A DNA stretch of 64,000 nucleotides from CAZEAB01 sp964552945 (GTDB lineage: Archaea > Nanobdellota > Nanobdellia > Woesearchaeales > GW2011-AR9), in NCBI GenBank assembly GCA_964552945.1, contig CAZKIP010000005.1, forward strand, positions 1 through 64,000, in the 5' to 3' direction. Of the stretch, positions 34,368 through 42,100 are shown one piece after another. Below the pieces are notes generated by a model. That model was not told the DNA's origin, did not search any database, and saw only the letters and a program-made list of their open reading frames with translations. Each line of letters starts with the position of its first letter. The first letter of the stretch is position 1. A program made the translations under genes and the position numbers.

Positions 34368-34679
34368 ATGTTAGAAAATTTGATACCACAGTACGCACAT
34401 TATACAAGAAAACATGTAACAACTGCTTTTATTTTAGGAAGCGTATTGTCCTTTGGTTTAGGCATGTATTTTGCTGTTGAAAAACATATGAACCAACCAC
34501 AAAGGGTTGAAGTAGTAGATATAAACCATGATGGTAAATCAGATCTTGTTGTACACGGAAAATGGAACTATAAAAAATTTATTTTCTTGGCACAAGAAGA
34601 TGGTTCATACAAAAGTACAAATCAACTTAAGGAAGAATCGATGGAGTTGTTAGAAAAGAAGTATGATTCTATGGAGTAA
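34368..34679 (+). CDS. Small membrane-anchored protein with a Ca-binding-like loop
   Basis: 103 residues. GGAGG 7 bases before the ATG. One membrane helix (about 19-36), then VVDINHDGKSDLVVHG, a DxNxDGxxD loop as in FG-GAP/VCBS repeats or EF-hands. It is 55 bp downstream of a similar small membrane protein. Function unknown. Confidence 0.78.
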   Translation: MLENLIPQYAHYTRKHVTTAFILGSVLSFGLGMYFAVEKHMNQPQRVEVVDINHDGKSDLVVHGKWNYKKFIFLAQEDGSYKSTNQLKEESMELLEKKYDSME

Positions 34680-34701
34680 GAATGTATGAGGAATCTTTCC
34701 T

Positions 34702-35904
34702 CTACAACACAAAATACAATATCACCGGCAATATCAAACAGCCCATCAAATGGTTCTTGCCAATGTTCCAAGAAGTAGCCAACAACCCCAATGCAGTTGC
34801 AGTCATCAATATAACCACTCCCATAAAGGCATCGAAATATAAAGTTAGTAAAAGTATAAATCCCAAGATAGAATAAACAATGTAAGTATAATTAACCTTA
34901 ACAATTAAAGAAGCAAACAATTTAGATAATCTCAAAGCAAGAATCGTAGCAACCCCTCCCACTAACAAAGCAACTCCTAAAAAAAGGAGCATCATTTCAA
35001 AATTAACCAACCCCAACAACTCTTTAACAACAACAATGGCCCCATTCCTCGCCTTCTCTAAAAGATAAACGGTTCCAATACTTATCAACATATTAGCAGT
35101 GTTAATCCCTCCTACTAAAGAAAGAAATCCCTCATCACCAATATCTCCCACAATGTTAGTTGCAACTATTGCTGCTTGTGAAGATCCAAACCCTGGCAAG
35201 AACGCCGCTATAAAACCAACCCCTGATGCAGCCGAAATAGATTTAGACAAATTTTTCTTCGATAAAGTCAAAGGTTTAGACAAATCTTGTTCAGGGATGG
35301 AAGAATTTTGTGCTAAGCTGGTAATTAAAATAGAAAAACCAAACAATCCAGATAGAAGTGGAAACAAAGGTTGTTCCAAAGGAATGTTAAATACAAGTAA
35401 ACCCAAACATCCAGATAATAAGAAAGCAGTTAACGATTTCAACCTTTTCCCCTTATCCTTCATAATCATGTATGCCATGATTACAATTAGCAAATAACCA
35501 ACGATTCCTTTCATGTGAGGAGCAATTAAACCCATTGAACCCAAGAAAAACGGAAATAAGAGTAAACAAAGTAATAAACTTCCTAAAGAACCAATTAAAG
35601 TGTAGGTTATCGCATTATGCCCTTCTCCCTTATGTAACAATCTGTGGCCAGGAAGAACATTAAGCTCCTGTCCCGCATCTGGAGCACCCAAATAGATAGA
35701 AGGAATGGAATCAAGGAAAGAATGCGTAATTGCCAAGGAGATGATATATACCGCTAAAACAATTGGAGAGGTTATGCTTAATAATAAAGGTGAAAATGAA
35801 AGAACCAAGACAGAAATAAGGTTTACATGGATCCCAGGAACTAGTCCTGTGATGATTCCAGATAGAACTCCCAGAATTAAAGCAGCTATAATCTCAGTGA
35901 ACAT
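34702..35904 (-). CDS. TctA/DUF112-like polytopic transporter (COG1784)
   Basis: 400 residues from ATG 35904 (MFTEIIAALILG). The longer frame to 35949 would include the TATA box and is rejected. About ten membrane segments, with GIITGLVPGIHVN and GFIAAFLPGFGSSQAA marking the two PGxG/H repeats of the tripartite tricarboxylate transporter large-subunit family. No TctB or TctC partner is near. The substrate is unknown. Confidence 0.88.
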   Translation of the reverse strand: MFTEIIAALILGVLSGIITGLVPGIHVNLISVLVLSFSPLLLSITSPIVLAVYIISLAITHSFLDSIPSIYLGAPDAGQELNVLPGHRLLHKGEGHNAITYTLIGSLGSLLLCLLLFPFFLGSMGLIAPHMKGIVGYLLIVIMAYMIMKDKGKRLKSLTAFLLSGCLGLLVFNIPLEQPLFPLLSGLFGFSILITSLAQNSSIPEQDLSKPLTLSKKNLSKSISAASGVGFIAAFLPGFGSSQAAIVATNIVGDIGDEGFLSLVGGINTANMLISIGTVYLLEKARNGAIVVVKELLGLVNFEMMLLFLGVALLVGGVATILALRLSKLFASLIVKVNYTYIVYSILGFILLLTLYFDAFMGVVILMTATALGLLATSWNIGKNHLMGCLILPVILYFVL

Positions 35905-35923
35905 TCTATCAATAATAATAACC

Positions 35924-35931
35924 TTTATAAA
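35924..35931. promoter_or_regulatory. Symmetric TATA box serving two divergent transcripts
   Basis: TTTATAAA is self-complementary. It lies about 24 bp from the minus-strand ATG at 35904 and about 28 bp from a plus-strand ATG at 35955. Confidence 0.65.
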
Positions 35932-35954
35932 ATCCTTTTCGCTTCTCAAGGATA

Positions 35955-36023
35955 ATGGTAGGTGTTAAAAAGAACAAAACATCTTTTTGCACCCAAAAAA
36001 ACAGAGGTGACTGTTTTTGGTAG
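35955..36023 (+). CDS. Leader ORF of 22 codons before the Kef-type antiporter
   Basis: ATG at 35955, where the TATA box predicts the 5' end of the mRNA, opens MVGVKKNKTSFCTQKNRGDC then two more residues and TAG. The stop overlaps the TTG start of the antiporter. Start sequences of both ORFs share TGGTAGGTGTT. It may couple or regulate antiporter translation. Confidence 0.4.
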   Translation: MVGVKKNKTSFCTQKNRGDCFW

Positions 36024-37789
36024 GTGTTTCAGCTGATGTTTTCATAGAGTTAGGTTTCGTGATAATTGTTGCTGGCTTTGCTGCTTTAATCTTAAAATTC
36101 TTTAAACAACCACAAATTTTAGCCTATGTTCTGGTGGGAGTTCTCTTGAAACCCCTTTTAAGTGGAGTTTCTATCCTTCTTGACAAAATATCCGTAGTAG
36201 GATTTATTCCAGTTGAGTTACCCACAATCATTTCTGACATAAATGCGGTTGAACCAATGGCAGTAATTGGAATTGCCTTCCTATTATTCATTGTAGGTTT
36301 AGAAATGGACATAAAAAATCTTAGAAATGTAGCCTTAGTTTCCACTCTTGGTGGAGGAATTCAAATTCTGATAATCTTTATGGTAGGATATCTTGTTTCT
36401 TTGATGTTAGGTTTCTTAAGTTTGGAAGCCGCCTACATTGGTTTAATCATTGCTTTCTCATCAACAATGGTAGTAATGAAACTTCTTTCTGATAAAAGAG
36501 AATTAAATACTCTCCATGGAAGGTTAGCTGTAGGTATTTTACTTATGCAAGACATAGTTGCCATTTTTGCAATCTCAATCCTAACTTCAATTGAAAGTTT
36601 TACTATGTCACTATTTGTAATTGCCCTAATGAAATTTGTTGCACTTTTCTTGATAGCATACTTAGCAAGCAAATATCTTTTCCCTAGAATTTTTAAGTTT
36701 GCAGCTCGTCATCAAGAACTTTTGTTAATCCTTTCATTAGCAGTTTGTTTCATCTTTGCAATAACTTTCCACTATATTGGATTCCCCATAGCTATTGGAG
36801 CTTTTCTAGCTGGAATTACACTTGGAAACTTAGATTATAACATTGAAATTATTGGAAAAATAAAAAGTTTAAAAGATTTCTTCTCCCTTCTATTTTTTGT
36901 TACCTTAGGCCTTGGCATATCTTTAAGTGTCGTTAAAGAGATGTGGATACACCTACTGGTTTTTTTAGGAGTAGTTATGTTTGTTAAACCATTCGTTATA
37001 ATGACCATTTGCTCTCTTTTCAAGTATACAAAAAAACCATCATTTTTAACAGCAAATGCCCTCTCACAAGTTGGAGAATTCTCTTTAATACTTGTAGCCC
37101 AGGGACTTGCCTTAGGACATATCACACAAGAATTATTTTCTCTAACAGTTATAATAACTCTTATCTCAATTACCTTAACTTCCTACTATATTGAATACAA
37201 CCAATTTTTCTTCAAACTTTTAGAGAAACCATTGAGAATTTTTGATAGTTTCACCACAGAAGGATTAGAGTATCTACCAACGAAAGCTAAACCATCAACG
37301 GTTTTATGTGGTCACAATAGGATAGGATACAGTATCTTAAATCAATTTCAAAAAACTAAGAAAAAAATTCTAATTATAGATTACAATCCAGAAGTTATTT
37401 CTCATTTGGTAAAAGAAGGGTACCATTGTATATACGGAGAAGCAACAGATGAAGAAGTAATGTCTAGAATGAATCTTTCAAAAATAAAATTATTAATTTC
37501 AACTATTCCTGAAAAGAAAGATAACTTGTTAATAATTAGAAAGGTAAGAGATACGAACAGAAAAGCGAAGATAATTGTAACTGCATCAAATATTGAAGAA
37601 GCACTTAGCTTATACGAACATGGAGCTGATTACGTCATTCTACCACATTTCCTTGGAGGAGAACACGTTTCAAACCTAATTGGAAAAATGCGAAAGAAAA
37701 AAATTAAGATTAGAGAAGAAAAAGATAAACATATCAAACATTTAAAAGAAAGAAAAGACATTGGTCATGAACATCCTAAACATCATTAA
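36017..37789 (+). CDS. Kef-type monovalent cation/H+ antiporter with TrkA-N domain
   Basis: 590 residues. Twelve or so membrane segments in the CPA2 family pattern (LLFIVGLEMDIKNLR, GFPIAIGAFLAGITLG), then a cytoplasmic Rossmann domain (about 425-550, LCGHNRIGYSILNQF) that binds NAD(H) or nucleotides and gates transport, and a His/Lys-rich tail. Translation starts at TTG (36017) with GAGGTGA 7 bases ahead. A 22-codon ORF overlaps the start. Confidence 0.93.
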   Translation: MVGVSADVFIELGFVIIVAGFAALILKFFKQPQILAYVLVGVLLKPLLSGVSILLDKISVVGFIPVELPTIISDINAVEPMAVIGIAFLLFIVGLEMDIKNLRNVALVSTLGGGIQILIIFMVGYLVSLMLGFLSLEAAYIGLIIAFSSTMVVMKLLSDKRELNTLHGRLAVGILLMQDIVAIFAISILTSIESFTMSLFVIALMKFVALFLIAYLASKYLFPRIFKFAARHQELLLILSLAVCFIFAITFHYIGFPIAIGAFLAGITLGNLDYNIEIIGKIKSLKDFFSLLFFVTLGLGISLSVVKEMWIHLLVFLGVVMFVKPFVIMTICSLFKYTKKPSFLTANALSQVGEFSLILVAQGLALGHITQELFSLTVIITLISITLTSYYIEYNQFFFKLLEKPLRIFDSFTTEGLEYLPTKAKPSTVLCGHNRIGYSILNQFQKTKKKILIIDYNPEVISHLVKEGYHCIYGEATDEEVMSRMNLSKIKLLISTIPEKKDNLLIIRKVRDTNRKAKIIVTASNIEEALSLYEHGADYVILPHFLGGEHVSNLIGKMRKKKIKIREEKDKHIKHLKERKDIGHEHPKHH

Positions 37790-37839
37790 CCAGATATAAC
37801 AAGGAAAGATTAATAAAAAATCCAAAAAATTCTTCTTAT

Positions 37840-38781
37840 ATGAATTTTCAAAAAATACCACCAGTAGAAACAAGTAAATTTTATCTAGATTTAGCTTTCA
37901 GGAAAGCGAGAGAAAAATCAGTAGAATTTAAGAAAAAAACAAGAGATGTACTAGTAAAATCAAAAATAAAAGAAACTCAAAAAATTGATGTTATTAAAGA
38001 TGTATTAACATCAAAATTAAAAAAAATTCTTCATTCATTCCCAGAGACCATAAAACTACCTCCTTTTTACCAAGAACTAATCAAATTGACACTAGATTTT
38101 CCAATATTCAAAAAATCATTTGGAGCAATGGTTTGGGCAGATGGGAAAATAAAAGGCTTCAGTAAAGATTATGTTAGAAGAATTTCTAGATGTAACGATC
38201 CAGCAAAAATTAAGCAATATAGTAGAGAATATTATGGAAGGATTTCCTCAGTGATGAAACAAATAAGTAAAAATTTACATTATTTGGAAGAATCTAGAAA
38301 AGTTATGAAAACATACCCAGACATAAAAGATATGTTCACAATATGTTTGTATGGTTTTCCAAATGTTGGAAAAACAACACTTCTTAACAAATTGACAGGA
38401 ACTAAAGCAAAAATTGCAGCTTATTCATTCACCACAGTTAGTATAAATGCTGGTTACTTTAAAATCAGAGAGGAGAATGTCCAAGTATTAGATGTTCCAG
38501 GGATCTTAAATAGAGATGAAAGAATGAACAACATCGAATTGCAAGCAGAGTTAGTCTTAGATGAATTAGCTGACATAATAGTATATGTGTTTGACCTTAC
38601 AGAGAATTGTGGATACAACATGAAGAAACAAATGGAATTGTATAAAAAAGTTAAAGGTAAAAAAACGTTAGTTTTTCTTTCTAAAAAAGACCTTCTTGAC
38701 GATGAAATGGAAGGGTTCAAGCACAAACATTACTCTTTAGAAGAAATTAAAGAAGAGATTGGCAAGATGCTTAATAGTTAA
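37840..38781 (+). CDS. NOG1-type GTPase (ribosome assembly)
   Basis: 313 residues. The N-terminal helical region is followed by a G domain: G1 GFPNVGKTT (about 172), G3 DVPG, G4 SKKD. The ISRCNDPAKIKQYSREYYGR stretch in the NOG1N part is typical. Archaeal NOG1 acts in large-subunit biogenesis. Full length for archaeal forms. Confidence 0.92.
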   Translation: MNFQKIPPVETSKFYLDLAFRKAREKSVEFKKKTRDVLVKSKIKETQKIDVIKDVLTSKLKKILHSFPETIKLPPFYQELIKLTLDFPIFKKSFGAMVWADGKIKGFSKDYVRRISRCNDPAKIKQYSREYYGRISSVMKQISKNLHYLEESRKVMKTYPDIKDMFTICLYGFPNVGKTTLLNKLTGTKAKIAAYSFTTVSINAGYFKIREENVQVLDVPGILNRDERMNNIELQAELVLDELADIIVYVFDLTENCGYNMKKQMELYKKVKGKKTLVFLSKKDLLDDEMEGFKHKHYSLEEIKEEIGKMLNS

Positions 38782-38876
38782 ATTCTTTTTTTGAAAGCAT
38801 AGTTTCATAGTTACGAAAGTCAGAAGTTTAACAACTTAGAAAACTATATAAAGGAGAACTATGTTCTAGAATAAGG

Positions 38877-39149
38877 ATGGAGCAAAAAGAGGAGAAACTA
38901 TCACGAGCGATTAGTGCCTATTCTAGAAGACAAATTCTTAGACTTCTTGCAGATAAAGAATTAACCGTAAAAGAAATTGCTGCTAAGACCAATCTTTCTG
39001 TTTCCCTTGCCTCAAGACATCTAAAATTACTATATGATCTTGGTTTTCTAACTGTAAGAAAAGAATATCCTTTCAAATATTATTCTCTTAAGATAAAAGA
39101 AATGAAAAGCTTGCTTGAAATGTACGATAAGGTAATTAAAAAAATATGA
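38877..39149 (+). CDS. ArsR-type winged-helix regulator
   Basis: 90 residues: SRRQILRLLADKELTVKEIA, then TNLSVSLASRHLKLLYDLGFL is the ArsR HTH. No metal-binding cysteines, so it is not a classic metal sensor. Its stop overlaps the start of the giant surface protein gene (ATGA), so the two are translated together. A TATA (CTATATAAAG) is about 29 bp before the ATG, and a palindrome TTCTAGAA (38864-38871) lies between them as a possible autoregulatory site. Confidence 0.92.
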   Translation: MEQKEEKLSRAISAYSRRQILRLLADKELTVKEIAAKTNLSVSLASRHLKLLYDLGFLTVRKEYPFKYYSLKIKEMKSLLEMYDKVIKKI

Positions 39150-42100
39150 AAAGAAAAATAAGAAGTAAAAAAGCGGAGAAATGCCTGCACAAGGAAAGAG
39201 TTATCCTAGTAATGTTACTCTCAGCAGTACTGCTATTCTTCTTAGCAAGTAGTCCAAACTTTGGAACTAAAACTATTGTCGATTCGGTAGATTATTTTAA
39301 TCAAGTTAGCTTATTTGATGGGAGTTCTATAACAGGAGCAGCCGTTATTGGCATATCTAGTACCGACAATGACGATGATTTAGGAACTTTTGTTGATGAT
39401 TTTGCTGATGGGATAAGTAATACTTCAAGATGGTTCAATCATACAACTAGAATGACCATACATCATGAAAATGAATTGATGAGATTTAATGCCTCATTAG
39501 CTTCAACTGAAGGAAACGCATCAATTATAACTATAGAGAATTTGTCTATGCATTCATTTAATATAACTGCAAATGTAACCTTACAAAATACATCAGATAG
39601 TCTTTCTACTGATGCATTGGCAACAATAGAATTAAGTTTATTTAACCAAACTAACCTTTCTCAAACCACAACATGTTCAGTAAATTTAGAAGAATCCTCA
39701 GGTGGAGCATATTATTTATATTTCGGAAACTCCACCACAAGTAATCCACCTCCAACAATTATTAATGCAGAAATGGCAAATATTGGAGATAATTTGACAG
39801 GACTCCTGAGAATGGAGTATATTAATGACACTGAAACAATCAATTGTACTTTTACCACTGGATTTGATTCTTACTCTGTCAAAGGTGTTACTAAAGACAT
39901 AGGACAAGATTTTGGAGCAGGCATTTTATCACAATTAACTACTCAAGGAGGTGCCGCTTCAGGTGATGTGAATGCCACAATTGCGTCATTTAATTATAGT
40001 TTGGCTCCAGTTGCAAGTGCAAATAACGAACCTACCTCTACCATCCTTCTAAACACAACAGATTTAACAGCAAACGATACCAATCAAAACTTAACAGCTT
40101 ATTCAGAGACAAGTGATTTAGACAATGATGATGTATTTGTTGTTTACAATTGGTTATTAAATGGTTCATCTGTGATGGTCCTAAACATGCCTTTCTTGCC
40201 AAATGACAATAATGAAAGTGCTTCTACCCACAACTATGCTCTTGGTGATAATGGAAATAATACAGGAGGGGCATCATGGAACTCCACAGGAGGTTTTGAT
40301 TTCAATGGCAGCTATGAATTTGATAGTATCGATGATTATCTTTCTTTAGAAAATTCCGGCCAATATGAACCTACCATGAATTTTAGCATAGAAGCATGGG
40401 TTTATGTAAAAGGCAGTGGAAACAACGGAGGACAAAATGGAATCGTTAATAAAGACGGAGGGTTCAACGATGGTTTTAATTTTGCGATTGGTGATTCTTC
40501 TGCCCCAACAGTAAATTTTGGAACTGGAGATTCTGGAGCCAGTGACATTGAAACAATCACAGAATTAAATCTCAACGAATGGACCCATGTTGTTGCTTCA
40601 TATAATGGAAGTAATACTTCAATTTACATCAATGGCGCGTTAGACTTTGTTGGTACAAGAACTGGTGCTTTAGCCTATAGTACAGGCGATTTAGAAATAG
40701 GAAGAAATAGGGATACACCACCCGGACAGGAAGGATATTTCAATGGTTCCATTGACAACGTTAGAATTTGGAATATAACTTTAACCCCTGAACAAATTTC
40801 TGCTCTTTACAAAAATAGAACAGACCTAATCGTTTCACAAGAATTAAGTGTAGGAGATAATTGGACAGTAGATGTAACTCCAAACGATGGAGTTCTTGAT
40901 GGAGCAATTAATAGATCTAACGATTTGTTGGTGTTAGATGTTACTGCACCAGCAGCCAACAATGACCCTACCTCTACCATCCTTCTAAACACAACAGATT
41001 TAACTAAAAATGATACCAATCAAAACTTAACAGCTTATGTAGACACAAGTGATTTAGATGCTGATACAGTAAACGTTGTTTACAACTGGTTATTAAATGG
41101 TTCATCTGTGATGGTCCTAAATATGCCTTTCCTACCAAATGATGGAAATGAAACTGCTTCTACCCACAACTATGCTCTTGGAGATAATGGAAATGTTACT
41201 GGTGCTACATGGAATTCTACAGGTGGTTTTGATTTCAATGGCAGTTATGAATTTGATAGTGTTGATGATTACATTTCTATAAGAGATAGAAGTGAGTTTG
41301 AATTAACCTCAAATATAACAATAGAAGCGTGGTTCTATTTGAAAGGCAATGGGAGCACAGGGATTAGTGGTCTTTTAAATAAAGATGGTGGGTTTGGCAA
41401 TGGATTTGATATTGAATTAGGAACTGATGATCTTTTGAATGTAGCTTTCAACACCGGAGATTTTGGATCAACAACTTTAGAAACTGCTGCAAACGCAATT
41501 TCTCTTAACAGATGGACCCATTTGGTAATAATGTATAATGGAAGCAATACTTCTATTTATATTGATGGCGCTTTAAATGTAGTTGGTACGAAAACTGGCG
41601 CATTAACTTACAGCACTGGAGATTTAGAGATAGGTAGGGCAATTAACTCCAGTGGACAAGAGGGTTATTTCAATGGTTCCATAGATAACGTTAGAATTTG
41701 GAATAGAACTTTAACCCCTGAACAAATTTCTGCACTCTACAAAAACAGGACAGATTTAATAGTTTCTCAAGAATTGAATGTAGGAGATAATTGGACAGTA
41801 GATGTAACTCCAAACGATGGAGTTCTTGATGGAGCAATTAATAGATCTAACGATTTGTTGGTGTTAGACATAGTTGCAGCTGCTCCTAGTTGTGGAACTC
41901 TTACTTCTAATACTACTTTAACAGAGGACATTAATTCTACTGAAACATGTTTCACTATTGGTGCTCATGGAATTACTTTAGATTGTGATAATTATTTAAT
42001 CAACTATTCCACAGAAGGTAGCGGAAATGGAATAGATAATACAGGATATCACAACGTAACAATTAAAGATTGTAGGATTGAACAATACGGAAATACAGGA

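Noticed and set aside
34682..34876. Open frame of 64 codons after the small membrane protein
   Set aside because: It is antisense to the end of the TctA-like gene and has no family features or ribosome site.
35905..35949. N-terminal extension of the TctA-like transporter
   Set aside because: The extension contains the TATA box; ATG 35904 is at the leaderless distance and begins the first membrane helix.
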